Position numbers and translations under genes: made by a program
Source: Phlebotomus papatasi
Taxonomy: Eukaryota; Arthropoda; Insecta; Diptera; Psychodidae
DNA length: 64,000 nt
Assembly: GCF_024763615.1 (NCBI RefSeq)
Contig: NC_077222.1
Span: 65,100,001 to 65,164,000, forward strand
Reading direction: 5' to 3'
Notes under the pieces: generated by a model
What the model was told of the DNA's origin: nothing
Seen by the model: only the letters and a program-made list of their open reading frames with translations
Database searches by the model: none
In this document: in pieces, positions 11,088-23,244 of the stretch
Layout: each line of letters begins with the position of its first letter
Position numbering within the stretch: position 1 is the stretch's first letter

Positions 11088-14000
11088 GTAAACTTCTTAA
11101 ATCCACGTTACTCGTCTATTTTGTACTAAACTTTCCCTCATCCTTTTGCAGAGTGTCCTTTCAAGTATAAAAAATTCAGAGTCTGAGAGTAAGAATCCAA
11201 TAGTGGCCATTAACTTGGTGCTGCAGTTTCTCTTCTATGAGTTGCGACACTCAAATCGCGTCAGAAAGTGGTTCTATCGCAAACTTTCACTGGAACTAGA
11301 TGAACTCCTCACCAAATCCACCACCGGAAGATTTTTCGATAAGCTCACAATCCGGGAACTTGAACTAGGTGGACAATTTCCCGATATCAAAAGCCTTCGT
11401 GTAAACAATGTTGAGCTTCACGATGATGATGGTCACATTGAAAATCTCGATGTAATGCTAGATCTCTCCTATCGTGGTAACTTTCGCCTCGCCATTGATG
11501 CTGATATGGTGCTGGGAAAAAAGGGATTCCTCTCAGTTCGGGTGAGACATGTATCCGGTCTGGCTCGCCTACAATTCACCAGAAAGCCCTACACACACTG
11601 GTCCCTCAGCTTTATAGGGGAACCCCAAGTGGATCTGGGAATAGAATCTCAATTTCAGGGCAGGCAGATGCAGTCAAATGTAACAAGTCTTATCTGCAAT
11701 CAAATTAGGAAGGCAATTCGTTCAAAGCACACGCTACCGAGTTACAAGTTGAGGTGAGTTGGCTTCATATTAGACCAATATAGTTACCTCTATTCTCAGG
11801 AGAATTCTTTTTGCGGAGAATTTTCCCAAGCATCCATATTTTATATGTTACTAAATCCATCAACTCAGATTTGCTATAGATATTTATTAATGGGAAAATA
11901 GGCATGTGTTCTCGGAAATTCCTTCATGAATTATACAAGAGCTTTCAGTTTAACTCTTTTACTTCTAGTAAAAGAACTTCTATTAAGAATTGAATTGTAA
12001 AAGATTGTTTATTGGATTGTTTCATAGGAGTTTCATTAATATTTCAATTGATAAATATCATACATTTGACTGGGGTGATATAGTATGTACGTTATGTATT
12101 GAGTTTGACTATATACTGACGAAAGTTTGAAAGGTCATCGATTTTATCCTTGAATGGTGGTATGATATGAAATATTGATGATATTGTTATAAGTTGGAAA
12201 TTTAATTTTAAGTTTGCAAATTTTACTTGAAATAAAATTAATCAATTTAATTTTTTATTGAAAAGTAGAACAACTTTTTTAAAGAGGAGAGTTAGGCAGC
12301 CTTAGACAATAAAATTCTTTTTTATATTATAATTTTCTTGATAATTTAATAATTTTATAGGACATGTGTAGGATATTTTCAATTAATTAGTTCTCATGAA
12401 CAACTTTTCGTTTTAGTCACAAAACTTTGAATGACTTTTGACTGTCTTCTCCTTTATTCAATTAAACTTTGGGTTAAAGATGAAACGAGCCAAGAATGTT
12501 ATTCCCTCGTTTTACTACCTTTGACCGCAATGAACTTAATGACTTAAACAAGTATAGATATCAATGAATAAATACTACAAAACCAACGTTTATAAGAAAT
12601 AACTGTTTTAATTGAAACACTGAGAGAAATCCGAAAAAGTTAAAATAACATTCCGGAAATGTTAAGTTTACGCTGCTGTATTGATTCAAAATCGATGTAA
12701 ATATTACCCATTTTAGGTGTATTCACTGGGAAAAAAGAGGGTGCGATTAACATTTTTTCCTCGTAACTTTAACACTTTTTAGGTGTAAAAATATATCAAC
12801 ACTTTTTAATGTTAATTTTACACATTTTAAGGGTAAAATTAACATGAAAAAGGATAACTTTAACCCCTAATACACCTAAAAGGCATAATATTTACACCGA
12901 TTTCGGATCAATACTTCAGGGTAAAATTAACATTTCCGGAATGCTATTTTAACTTTTTCGGATTTCTCTCAGTGTTAAGGGTTAAAAGTACCCTTTTTTA
13001 TCTTAATTTTACCCTTAATAAGGTGTAAAATTAACATTAAAAAATGTTGATATACTTTTACACCTAAAAAGTGTTAAATTTCGGAGGAAAAAAATTAATC
13101 GCACCCTCATTTTTTTCCCAACACTGAGAAAGAAAAGAGGCTACGATTAACTTTTTTCGTCATAACTTTAACACTTTTCGTGTGTACAAATATATCAACA
13201 TTTCTTAATGTTGATTTTACACCTCTTGAGGGTAAAACCAACATGAAAAAAGGATAACTTTAACCAATAATACACCTAAAAAGGGTAATATTTACACCGA
13301 TTTCGGATCAATACTGTAGGGTAAAATTAACATTTTCGTAATGTTATTTTTAACTTTTTCGGATTTCTCTCAGTGATTGAATGATTTTAGGATGTTAAAT
13401 TATTTTTATTAGGTTTCTAGTGTGCCAAATTTCGGCATAGTTGCATGCAAGCGCCAAAATCTCAAGTTTGAAATGTAATACAGTAGAGTCTCGCTATAGT
13501 CCATATTTGGTTCCAGATTTGACACTTGGGTCGCACTATAGTCCATGTCATTTTTTAAAATTATCAACGACTTTTAGTATTGAAATTGCTCGACGGCTTA
13601 AACTTTCTTTGCGATTGTGGTACTTGTCCTCGCTCTCTTCATTATGGATCACAATTATAACAACTACTCAATAAATTTTGCCAAAAATATTAAAATAATT
13701 ATGACAACATTGCATGTCGCGTACTAAAAAGCATAACCTCAGAGATTTGAAATCAACGGTCGATAAATTGTGGACTATAGAGCGATGGCCTATAGCGGGA
13801 CTCTACTGTATCTTTAATAGAAATTGATTGTTTTATTCTTTCTACTTAAAGAGTGTTGCTTAGAACCTTGTAGACAGTTTATCGTCTTTATTTACTCTAA
13901 AATCATTCTTAATAAATTTTAAAATGAATAAAAATGTAGACATAGCTTTGATGCCCTATTTCGGCCACCTTCATTCTCATAGTTCCTTACCCTTCGGGAA

Positions 14001-17000
14001 TTCTTCCAATGCCTTTTTCACGTCATCTCGTTTGTCGAAGCTACATTTTTTGTTATTCTTTTTCATTGTATAATCTCTAGAGTATGTAAAAAATAAAAAT
14101 TCATAGAAATTCAAGGAACTAAATAGGTGGCCGAAATTGCAAGCTGGCCGGAATTTGGCACACTTACCCTAAGTTTCTTTTTCTGTATTTTCTGTTTTTT
14201 TCATAGATATAAGCCATTCTTCCAGAAGATAGATGACGAATTGGATGCATCAGACGTGATCCCAGAAGGAACTCTCTCGATGAATATTTGCGAAATGTCT
14301 CGTCTAAATGTATCCTCTAGCATTACATCGATTTTTTGCACTGTTACCCTAGCATCAATCCCTTGGGTCCAGGCAAGGCAGCATGACGAAAACACCATCA
14401 TAATTTCCCTCGATTTGGAAATCCATAAAGCAAAAAATCAGCAAATTGGTATTGTGTTTAAGCAGTTAGATAATGCTGTTATGATTGAGTCAATTATTCC
14501 GAATACTCCTGCTGCAAAAGCCAATCTGAGACGAAATGATATACTGATAGCTATTGAAGGGAAGAAAGTAATTCAACTCACACACGTTACAAAGATTGTT
14601 AAGAGCATCAATCGTCCGATGTTTATGCTAAGGATTGAGAGAAAAACTCGTGGAGTGATTAAAAATGACGCCATTGCAGAAGACTTTGAAGTGATTGAAA
14701 GTATAGATGATGGAAATATCAGTTTTAGCAAGGCCAGTGATTCCGTTCAGATTGGCACGAAGATTACAAGGATGAATTCCTTGGAGCGCAATTCAAGTGA
14801 TTCAAGTGTCTCAAATACTCCATCCCATACACCCCGTAAGACGAGTTCTTCAGGAAATCCTCTACTTCGATCCAAATCCCGCAGTGTCAGCGTGGAGAAT
14901 GAACGAAAAACTCCTACTAGACTAACTAGTGAGACAACTCCAGAAGTTTTTCCTCAACAATCTACTGCTGAAATACCCTTTTGCTCCTTCATTCGCACGG
15001 AAAAAGTCTGCACGTTCAATTTGAAAGAGAATTTGGTGTACTTGAATCTCAATGTTTTTGGACGAAGTAAGGACGAAACGAACCTACTGGGATATCACAA
15101 TATCTCAATACCAAGTATCCTTAGTGAATGCAACGAATCCACAATGGGGCATTACTTGAAAAGATTCAATCTAACACCCCCAGAAGCCCCAAATCTGTAA
15201 GTCAATTTCCTTTGAGAAATTAAGAAAAGAAATTAATATTGTCCTTTTTCAGGACCAATCATCCCCTAGCTTCCCAATCTGGCTTTGAATCTCGCCTTTG
15301 TTATGGGGATGTTCTCATTTCATTTGCCTGGAGTGATTTTGGGGGAATAGTTAATCAAACTCCAGAAACTTCCAAGAGAGGCAAGTACAGTGGGAACCGT
15401 AGCGGATCGACAGACAAACTTGAAGAGGATCGCAGTGAAAGCCAAAAGCAACATAATTTCATACGGACACACTTTAACCGAGCCACACAGTGCGACTTTT
15501 GTGGGAAGAAGGTAAGCGTAGCGGTTATGGATAACATTGGACATACCATTTACAACAAGGTATCTTTTCAGATTTGGCTTAAAGATGCAGTCCAATGCAA
15601 AGACTGTTCTATGTGCTGTCACAAGAAGTGCATTACAAAATGTCAAAACTCTACCGTTTGTGGTCCAGTAGATGCTCAGTCACCATCAACTTTGTCACAG
15701 CAAACAGTTCAACCCGAATTCCGGGTCACTCAGCCCTGTGAAGAGGTCACTGAGGGGGAAGATACTGAAGAGGTGAGTTCGAAAATAAGGTATTCGAAAT
15801 TGCTGAGAATACCGTATCTTTAAGAATAATGATGGCACAACGTATCATAGAGGAACGAGGCCTTTTCGAAAACGAGATTTTCGGGATATCCATTTTTTCT
15901 TATGGATACTGTTATATGTCCCATGCCCCCCATGCCCCATGGAATCAAGTGCAATGAAGCTCACTGGATGCATTTCGAATTCAAACACTTTTAACGCCAG
16001 AGAAATTTCTGGTGACCTAAAGGGGATTCCAACGCGAAACATTTACATCATAGATCCCGTACTATTCCATTTAACCCATTGGGTGTCTCTTCTTAGTTTT
16101 ATAAGTATCTATTATATTTATTTTTATTTAACCACCAGCATTATGTCTAAACCCCTTTATAAATTCTTAGATTACTCCCTTATTGGTTTCAATCAGAACT
16201 CGTTCTGATTGCGATACCCCAAAATTAGTTTATTATCTATGTTACGTGAAATGTTTCATTTTTCAATATCTGTTAATGAATTTTCGTGTTACGTGTTACA
16301 GAACCAATAACGTTGACATTTTTTTAGTCAAGCAACTGTAAAATTTATAGTCCAAAAATTTTTCAATTAATCGAACAGTAGAATATTGAATTTTGTGGTT
16401 TTTTTGGATGGTACGAAGTATTGTAATGGCAAATGGTCTCTTCTTTTTGATGTTTTCGAACTACGATATTTAAGCGAATACCAATCTAAATAAGGAAATC
16501 AATCTAGGAAGCCTAAATTCGTGGTACGTAAAAAATTGTTGAAAGGGAGTGGACGTTCTAACAAGATAGAGTTCATAGTCATTAGCAATTTTACGGCCGT
16601 TTTACTGTTCAAAAATAATTCTAATGGTTCAGACACACCTTTTAGATCAGGAAAATTTCATGAAGTGGAAATTGGAATCCCTTTCTTTCTCACATGTTTT
16701 GTATATGACTATCTCATTCTTTCGCATACCAAATTCGATTGAGCTAAATTGAATTTGTTATGATGTTTAAAAGAAGAAGAAGAGTGCGAAAGAATGAGAT
16801 GGACATATGAAAAACGTGTGAGAAAGAAAGGGATTCGAATTTCGACTTCATGAAATTTTCCTGATCTAAAAGGTGTGCCGGAGCCATAAGAACCAGAATG
16901 TCGATGTATTAAAGACGTTATTACAACTGCATTTGTCAAATTACACTCCTGACTTACAGGACCCGAATTTCAAAGGCTGTAAGGAGCCAAAGTTCAAAAA

Positions 17001-19040
17001 TTACCCTGCAAATACCTCATGTAGGGGAAAGCGCGCTACCTTCGGACGATTTATATTTCGCACAAATCAATTTTTTCATATGTGTTATAAATGTGTTATA
17101 AATGAATTTGGCCCATTATAATATTATATTCTAATAACTAGTCCATTGTTTCAAATTTTCAGAAAAGTCTATTGGTGAAATCTACAAGGAACATAGAGAA
17201 AAAGATGGCAAAGCGTCCCAGCTTTGCGGAATTCTCGAACTCACGAGATAGAGCTCAACGTGAATTAGTTTTTCGCATGATTCTTTAGTACTTGCTAATG
17301 TACTAGAGATCAAATTGACTTATAAAGTACAAAAGCATCTTTTGAAAATAAAAAATCGGTTCTTACCAATGAAGACCGATGCAGTCGAGTTCAAAATTTC
17401 TATACCTTTCCAAAAAATCCAAATTTAACCAAATCGGTTGAAAAATGGACCATCCAAAGTGGTTGGCCTTTGACCTTCAATAATTCAAAATGGCGAATTT
17501 TCCGGTCATAGGTATGTTTGGGCGAAATGTTCACCTGGACTACCTCTAAAACATATCCGAAAATCATTGAGAAAGCTTGGGCCAACTTTGAGAAACACCG
17601 AAAAACATGGTTTCTCGTTGAGGAGGGGAATAGGGGCAAAAGGGGAAAAAAGACTAGAGATATTGTTTTCTTATTGGGGTCATCGAAGACCGGAAGTCGA
17701 TATCTCTTACCGTTTGACCTCTAGCTCGAGAACAAATTTAAGGTCAAGTAAAAAAAATTTCCGAGAAAAATTATTCAAAATCCGTGCTTAACCGGTTCCT
17801 TACCGATGAAGAGCGATACAACTGGATTCAGAATTTCAATACCTTTTCAAAAAATCTAAATTTAATCATATCGGTTGAAAAATGGGCCCGCCAAAGTGAT
17901 TGGCCTTTGACCTTCAAAATTGAATTGTCCGAAGCTTGAATCGTCCGAAGGTAGCGCGCTATTCGCTACTTAATTAAAATTTTAATTCAAATTCTGTTCT
18001 AAGAAGTATATAGGAGCGTCTTAAATGTATTGGGTTTAAGACGAATAGGGTAAAGTGATATAATTTGGAATTAGTGTTACAAGTTGGGCAATTCGCTAGT
18101 ATGGACATGGCTTTTTCCTTGATAAATACAGTACAAAATTTGTTTTTAATCACAAGGAACCAAATTATAAAACTAAAGCATTAAAAATATACAAATAAAA
18201 ATGAAGTATTAAATTTATCAAGACAAAAAGCCCTGTCCAAATTGTACCATTGTCCAACTTGTACCACTGTTCAAAAATCCGTTTCGAAAATATTTATTTA
18301 TTATATTTTTGCAGATCAATAGACTGAAAAGCGAGGGGCATCGCCAGAGCTTTAGTGATCTTCTAACGCAGGGTCTGAAGCGTGTCAACTCAGCCAATAA
18401 TTTAGCCATTCCAGCCATAGTGTCATCCCTAGGTCAAGGTAGTCGTAGCCTACCACCCAGTCCACAGTATACGCCAAGGAAGCAGAGTTTAGTGCCACAA
18501 ACAACAAATCCACTCGCCCTTGCCATTCTTAAGCTCGAAACGGCAAATTTGGCTGAGCTATCTGGTCAACAAATGTCTTCGGTGATTGATGGCATTGTGG
18601 AGCCTTTCAGTGGGACACCTTTGGATGAAATCATGACCCTTGCCAAATCCAGCAGTTTGCAGCTGTATACAGAGCACGAACCCATAAAGCGTGTTGAGAT
18701 GATCAATGAAGTATTGGCAAAATTACGCCTAGCGCTCGATTCTGAGACAACAACGCATGCGGATTTGTCTATGGCTCTGGCGGAGCTGAAAGCTGCCAAG
18801 GCGGCCAGAGTAGAGACTGGACGTGTGAGTTCAGACACTAACCTGCTTCTACAAACAGCTAAGGGATCACCATCGGACGCCCGAAAAGCGGCATCAGCAC
18901 GTGAGAAAGAAGCTGAAGCAGAAATGGCGCGAATAGCATTTCTCTTGGGGCAATCGGAGGAACGTGTTCAAGCTCTCAGTGTCATCATGTTGCATCTGTG
19001 CTCAGCTCTTCAGCACGCCCAGAGTATTGCTGGCCAATGA
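10929..19040 (+). CDS. PDZD8: PDZD8-like ER-anchored SMP/PDZ/C1 tether protein, six coding exons, about 978 aa
   Basis: Exons: 10929-11087, 11152-11753, 14207-15196, 15253-15511, 15572-15772, 18315-19040. All joins keep frame (2937 nt including the TGA). In order the protein has an N-terminal membrane anchor (residues about 3-25), an SMP lipid-transfer domain (about 60-250), a PDZ domain (about 319-400, QIGIVF carboxylate loop), a Ser/Thr-rich linker, a C2-like stretch (about 500-620), a C1 zinc finger (about 650-700) and an Ala/Glu-rich C-terminal helix likely to form a coiled coil. This order is diagnostic of PDZD8. The family is known as an ER membrane protein acting at contacts with mitochondria and late endosomes, where its SMP domain moves lipids. 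The domain order, the RYKPFFQK motif after SMP and the C1 spacing all agree. The introns hold MITEs. Confidence 0.92.
11152..11753 (+). CDS. PDZD8: PDZD8 exon 2: SMP domain
   Basis: It encodes nearly the whole SMP domain, including the conserved start region (ELRHSNRVRKWFYRKLSLEL) and the late PHWS-like segment (YTHWSLSFIGEPQVDL). The donor is TTGAG|GTGAGT, phase 2. The following intron (11754-14206, 2453 bp) contains the MITE cluster at 12618-13375 and the pogo MITE at 13481-13808. Confidence 0.9.
12618..13375. mobile_element. Cluster of three MITEs of one family, one nested inside another
   Basis: The family termini are CACTGAGAGAAATCCGAAA and, inverted, …GGGTGCGATTAAC next to a Ctgag(A)n end. 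Copy A begins at 12618, is interrupted at 12724-12974 by the complete copy B, resumes at 12975 and ends near 13121. Copy C follows directly, 13122-13375. The interrupted word in A (GTGTATT…TTAAGGG) can be read intact in the copy at 38001-38249 as GTGTATTAGGGG. The bodies carry many short TTTAACAC/GTGTTAAA-type palindromes and no ORF. Confidence 0.7.
13481..13808. mobile_element. pogo/Tigger-like MITE, 328 bp
   Basis: CAGTAGAGTCTCGCTATAGT at the left and the inverted CTATAGCGGGACTCTACTG at the right are flanked by TA (13479-13480 and 13809-13810). A second subterminal copy (CGCACTATAGTCCATG) lies near the left end. Non-coding; inside PDZD8 intron 2. Confidence 0.75.
14207..15196 (+). CDS. PDZD8: PDZD8 exon 3: end of SMP, PDZ domain, linker, start of C2-like region
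   Basis: The acceptor TTTTTTCATAG|A completes an Arg codon and reads into RYKPFFQK, the conserved link after the SMP fold. The PDZ domain covers roughly 14401-14645. After it comes a Ser/Thr-rich low-complexity linker. The donor is AATCT|GTAAGT, phase 2. The intron to the next exon is only 56 bp. Confidence 0.9.
15253..15511 (+). CDS. PDZD8: PDZD8 exon 4: C2-like region and first half of C1
   Basis: The acceptor CTTTTTCAG|G restores a Leu codon. The exon ends inside the C1 finger just after its first histidine and first cysteine pair (H-x12-C-x2-C, ending CGKK). The donor is AAGAAG|GTAAGC, phase 0. Confidence 0.88.
15572..15772 (+). CDS. PDZD8: PDZD8 exon 5: second half of C1
   Basis: It starts with IWLKDAVQC and supplies C-x2-C-x4-H-x2-C and the final cysteines. 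Splicing leaves 11 residues between the second and third cysteines, shorter than the 13-14 of classical C1 domains. The donor is GAAGAG|GTGAGT, phase 0. The next intron (15773-18314) holds a non-LTR fragment, a foldback and nested repeats. Confidence 0.87.
15823..16060 (-). mobile_element. 5'-truncated non-LTR retrotransposon 3' end
   Basis: The plus-strand start ATAATGATGGCACAACG and the following GAGGAACGAGGCC match the fragment at 43528-43640. That fragment has a clear target-site duplication and an (ATA)n end, so the 3' end of both points left (minus orientation). The right-hand limit is uncertain. It lies in PDZD8 intron 5. Confidence 0.45.
16626..16885. repeat. Foldback repeat with 101-bp arms
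   Basis: The arms 16626-16726 and 16785-16885 are inverted copies with a minority of mismatches. Both contain CACACCTTTTAGATCAGG or its complement. The same peptide-like frame (FRSGKFHEVEI) can be read outward on both arms simply because they are copies. About 58 bp separate the arms. Confidence 0.7.
17022..17968. mobile_element. TAGGGGAAAGCGCGCTACC-type MITE split by a 0.7 kb repeat
   Basis: The outer sequence (17022-17204 and 17920-17968) matches the compact 221-bp MITE at 54953-55173. Between the halves lies about 715 bp (17205-17919) of the GCGTCCCAGCTTTGCGGAAT repeat, a partial dimer also seen at 33768-34800. The junction words GAGAAAAA and GAATTGTCCGAAGC are adjacent in the intact copy. 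Confidence 0.65.
18315..19040 (+). CDS. PDZD8: PDZD8 exon 6: C-terminal region
   Basis: The acceptor TTTTTGCAG|ATC is phase 0. The exon encodes a Ser/Pro-rich stretch, a helical segment and an Ala/Glu/Arg-rich helix (EKEAEAEMARIAFLLGQSEE) predicted to coil, then stops at TGA 19038-19040. A frame continuing downstream is unrelated. Confidence 0.88.
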   Translation: MNRLKSEGHRQSFSDLLTQGLKRVNSANNLAIPAIVSSLGQGSRSLPPSPQYTPRKQSLVPQTTNPLALAILKLETANLAELSGQQMSSVIDGIVEPFSGTPLDEIMTLAKSSSLQLYTEHEPIKRVEMINEVLAKLRLALDSETTTHADLSMALAELKAAKAARVETGRVSSDTNLLLQTAKGSPSDARKAASAREKEAEAEMARIAFLLGQSEERVQALSVIMLHLCSALQHAQSIAGQ

Positions 19041-21758
19041 ATATAGAATTCCTCCTGCACTTGCTTAAGAGTAGACAGACTGCAAGCATTTCTATCCACA
19101 ATCTTAATCAATCTTTATATTTAGGGGAAAGTCATGCACATGTAACATTTATTCGAAAAGCAACAAAAAACTTGCACAATTTACTTCAAAATACCAAATC
19201 TCTTGCAATTTTCGCGTTTCTTGCTCTAGTGGAGTTTTATTTCTCAAAAAAGTTTTTAAAAAAAAATGGAAAGATAACCAAATATATTTCAAAGAAATAT
19301 GTGATAAATGAAAGAAGAAACGTAACTTCATGTAACTTTAAATAACTTATTGTCAATTCAGACTCTTTTGGTGTTAATTGAGAGAAATATCAATTACAAA
19401 TGGAAAATTTCCAAATTCACATTCTCTTTTTTTTCTTTCCTCCTGTCCATGGAAACTTTTTCACTTCCGTGTCCTCATTTTTTCTCATGATCAGCTTGAT
19501 GGCCAGGGATGTTCCGCAGCTTTGGGTGAGAAAAAAAGCCAAAAGAGACAAAGCACATGGTGTGAGATTTTCATCAGAGTTTTTAAAAAGTTTAAAGACT
19601 CTTTTTGCCAAAACAAAGTGCCACATAAGACACTTTGTCCGATGAAAAGTCAGAAGAAAAGTCGTCATTCAAAGGCAATAATCGCAAAAATTAAGAACAC
19701 ACAACTACACTTTAAACCCATCGTCCGTGGTATCTATAAATACTTGCCGACGAGAGAAATTGCGACTCAGGATGGTATAAACAATAATAGTATTAATGGA
19801 ACATTTGCCAAATGGTCTGGGAAAAGAGGTTTCTTGAACTGCGCGGTTCCTCTCAAGAGATGAGAAAGAACACCTCTTTATTTCCTTTCTCTCAGAATTT
19901 CACAACAGAATCATTTCTTTTTAATAGATTAATAAAGGATTTCTTATGATCAGCTACCTTCAGACTCATGGGAAAAAGGTCTGGAGAGATGTATTTTGCA
20001 TGATCTTGAGCTGAAAAACGAGATCTCAATATTATTCTGCTGAGGACCTGGAAAATTTACACAAAAAACATCATCTTCGCACTCTGAAAACAAATACACC
20101 AAGTCGCTGTTATTGCTCGCTCCAGTGAGTTGAGGTAAAGTATAGCGATTCGATATCTTGGGTGAAAAAAAAATTTAAGTTAAATTATTTTTGGACTATG
20201 ATCCTCTAGCGTCGATCACCTCTAAGCTTTTAACAAGAATAACGTCTTAATTGAGCTAGTGAATGTTTACATCAGACAAAGATAAGTAACATTCCGAAAA
20301 ATAGCTATATCTGCGTGTGATTAAATGTTTAATCAATTTAGAAAAATATGCCCAATATGTTCTCTGAAATGTTAGAATATAATTGCATTCAAAACTTTCA
20401 AAGTTTAATCCATTCTGAAAACACAATGACTCTAAAATGTCTTTATTAAGGAAAAAGAACGAAAGAAAAGTAACGGTTTAGCCATAATGATTTTATTTTA
20501 AATCAAATCCTTAACCTTTAATCGTATTAATCATGTGTATTGTATCAAAAACGAATGATAAGATGGCTGAAACTATAACCTTTTCAACTTTTATTGAACT
20601 GATGATTTTTGTTGACTTTGATTTTATCACTCGTGTGATTTCGGTTAATCGAGAATCAAAGTTTTCACATTTAACCTAAAAACAACAGACAGTAAAAGAA
20701 CTTGCAGCGATTAATAAGATTATCACACACCATGATTTTTATATAGGGTAAATTAAGTTAATTCAAAACCTGCTCCAAATGGAAATTTTTCGCTACTCCA
20801 AATGGAAACGTCATTGTTTTCATGATAAATATAGTACTAAATTACTATATTTTCTATACCACAGTTTCAATATTTAATTAATTTTGCTCCAAATAAAGCG
20901 AAAATCCATTTATATTCACAAGTTTTAATTTGTTAATTTTTAGAAAAATTAAAAGTGTACCTTTTCACCATTGAATTTTTCATCGAGCGACCATGTTTTC
21001 CAATGAAAAACGCAATGAGGTGACTGTTATTTATTCGTTTCGTTTAACATTTATGTCATATTTCTGGCTAATTTGAGTTAAATTAAATGCTAATCTCTAT
21101 TGTTAACGATACGTGAAGTTTTCAAATAAAATAATTACTTATTTCGTGAACAATAACAGCTGAATGTTGAATCGAAGTATAAAGATATTTCGAGGATGAT
21201 CCACCGTTTTCTAATGTTTGAACGAGAAATAGAATAAATTTAAACAATGGATTAACGTTTAAGCCAAAAATTAGACCCCCGATTTCGGAGGTATAATTTT
21301 TGGCTTAAAGATGGAATAAACCTGTCCACATCTATCCGTAAATTCTTCTCGAAAATACTGTTAAATGATACCAAATTGATATAATCTGCACTTTAGTGGA
21401 TGTAATAAAAAGAAATAAGGCTTTCACTCTATTTACAGCTTCTTAAAAAGCCAATTTTGCCTGAAATAAAAAGAAACATCCACCATATGCAACTTCAATG
21501 AGTCGCCACTGAAGTAGGAGTCGCGGGAGTCGCGCTTTTTTGCTTTTTAACTGAAGTTATTCTTCGTTTCAACATTCAACTGTAAGGGTTTTTCTGAAGT
21601 ATCTCCAAATGCTTCAATAGGAAACCCCGGAAATATGATTTATTTCGAGATTTTCTTATTGTCTTAGATGGGAAAGGAGAAAAGACCAGGAATAAGAACA
21701 AATCCTGCACTCAAGAGCAACTCAACAATGTTTTGGAAGCCTTTCGTCGCAGTTATTT
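19041..21758. other. PDZD8 3'UTR and intergenic DNA
   Basis: The first 0.9 kb probably belongs to the PDZD8 3'UTR. Beyond that it is AT-rich DNA with no gene. A 16-bp-stem hairpin lies at 21258-21308 (TTTAAGCCAAAAATTA and its inverse around a 19-nt loop). Several modest ORFs near 19378-19863 overlap on both strands and have no recognisable domain. Confidence 0.45.
19931..19936 (+). terminator. Candidate PDZD8 poly(A) signal AATAAA
   Basis: The first AATAAA I find on the plus strand after the stop codon, about 890 nt downstream. It would give a moderately long 3'UTR. No transcript evidence is available. Confidence 0.35.
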
Positions 21759-22023
21759 ACTGAGAAAAAAATAGGGTGCGATTAACTTTTTTTCCTCATA
21801 ACTTTATCACTTTTTAGGTGTAAAAATATATCAATATTTTTTAATGTTAATTTTATACCTTTTTAAGAGTAAAATTAACATGAAAAAGGGTAACTTTAAC
21901 CCCTAATACACCTAAAAAGGGTAATATTTACACCGATTTTGGATCAATACTGCAGGGTAAAATTAACATTGAAAATCCGGAAATCCGAAATTTTATTTTA
22001 ACTTTTTCGGATTTCTTTCAGTG
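21759..22023. mobile_element. MITE of the CACTGAGAGAAATCC family, 265 bp
   Basis: It runs from ACTGAGAAAAAAATAGGGTG to an inverted TTTCGGATTTCTTTCAGTG. It is an undisrupted relative of the copies at 12618-13375, with the same internal TTTTTAGGTGTAAAAATATA word. Confidence 0.7.
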
Positions 22024-22931
22024 TTACCTCTCTAACCTTATAATAACAATTTTACTTTTGATTTTGCTGTATACTTGTTAAATGGATGAGAAATTTATAA
22101 AAGTAAAATCTTTGTAATATTTTGTAAAATTAGGTTAAAAGTTTATTGAATCAACAAAAAATAAATAAACAAACAAACAGTTTTGCAACATTTTTTTTTA
22201 ATTTTACATTAAATATTGAAAAATTCTTTCTAACAAAATCTTGCAAATCTAAACAACTTTTCTTCTTTTTTAGAGTACACATATTTAAGAGCCTGAATGT
22301 ACCAAACACTAGAGTACTAGGTACACTATTTCAAAGACTGAATTTAAAGATTCCAAAAGTATCTTTAAGAGTATAATCACTCAGCTTATATCTTTATTGT
22401 CGGAGTAAGTTGGAATAGTTCCAAATTCTATACCATCGGACTTCAATATACATGTTGTCTGTTGGGGAAAAGGTTAAGTACAATGATCTATTGGTTTTTG
22501 GATATACCAACGTATATATGCTTAGTATAGACATAGACAGATAATCAGTTGGTCATAAAGATATGGCTATTATCATTAAATGTCCAAGCCGTACATCTTC
22601 GTCCAATGATCTTTAATATGATTGAGCTGAAAAAAGGGCCATGCGCGTTTATCCGTTGCGTCAATTGAGCCAATCTGTCGCCACTGAGCGCGCACTAAGC
22701 CAAGTCCCAAGTCTTTGTGCTGCATTTCTTCAAGTATTGGTGGCACGCTTACACTTTGTTCTGTCGAAATATGCCTCCCACCCCCGCGAAATCATCAATC
22801 GCGTGCCACCAATTCCCACAGACACCAGCTCATATGCCATGCCGCGAAACAGCTGGTAGGCCCCAAAGGGGGGATCTTGCCCATGTGTCTGTTACATACA
22901 CAATGTGGAATCCACTGTGTGTGCGCCGTGG
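22024..22931. other. Upstream region of LRRC20 exon 1A
   Basis: AT-rich to about 22620, then a markedly GC-richer 300 bp (about 22640-22930) with several overlapping short ORFs in different frames. That pattern suggests a promoter-proximal region, not a separate gene. Confidence 0.4.
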
Positions 22932-22938
22932 TATAAAA
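22932..22938 (+). promoter_or_regulatory. TATA box candidate for LRRC20 exon 1A
   Basis: TATAAAA lies just downstream of the GC-rich stretch. An initiator-like ACATTT with A at 22965 lies about 33 nt downstream. This would give a leader of about 280 nt before the ATG at 23245. Confidence 0.4.
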
Positions 22939-23244
22939 TCAGCTGTTTGGAGCTGTACAAAAACATTTGAAAAGCGGAAGTTGCAGTAGATACTACGCAG
23001 TGAATTGAGCTATATACATTACGTGTGAAGTGAATTTCTTTGTGTCCTGTGTAAAGGATTCTCGAATGAGCATCTCTGGATATCACAATCAAGGAAGATT
23101 TAGTCACAAGTGTGAGATAATTCTGATGGATTATAGGACAAATTGACGAAAAAAAAAAACAAATAACGAATTTAAAGTGCCTTAACTCAAGTGCATATCT
23201 TGTGAATTGATTTTTGTGGCTTTTATTGCTCAACTGCTGGAAAA

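Noticed and set aside
16521..16939. ORFs on opposite strands sharing a similar peptide
   Set aside because: They are the two arms of a foldback repeat read outward, so the similarity is structural.
17400..17791. ORFs recurring at 17.5 kb and 34.0-34.9 kb
   Set aside because: They are copies of the dimeric dispersed repeat; frames are broken differently in each copy and show no domain.
18040..18250. Another TAGGGTAAAG-ended MITE just before PDZD8 exon 6
   Set aside because: The left end resembles the group, but I could not find a convincing inverted right end.
22641..22989. Several overlapping 70-90 codon ORFs before LRRC20 exon 1A
   Set aside because: They occur in different frames of a GC-richer promoter-like stretch, with no domain or splice support.
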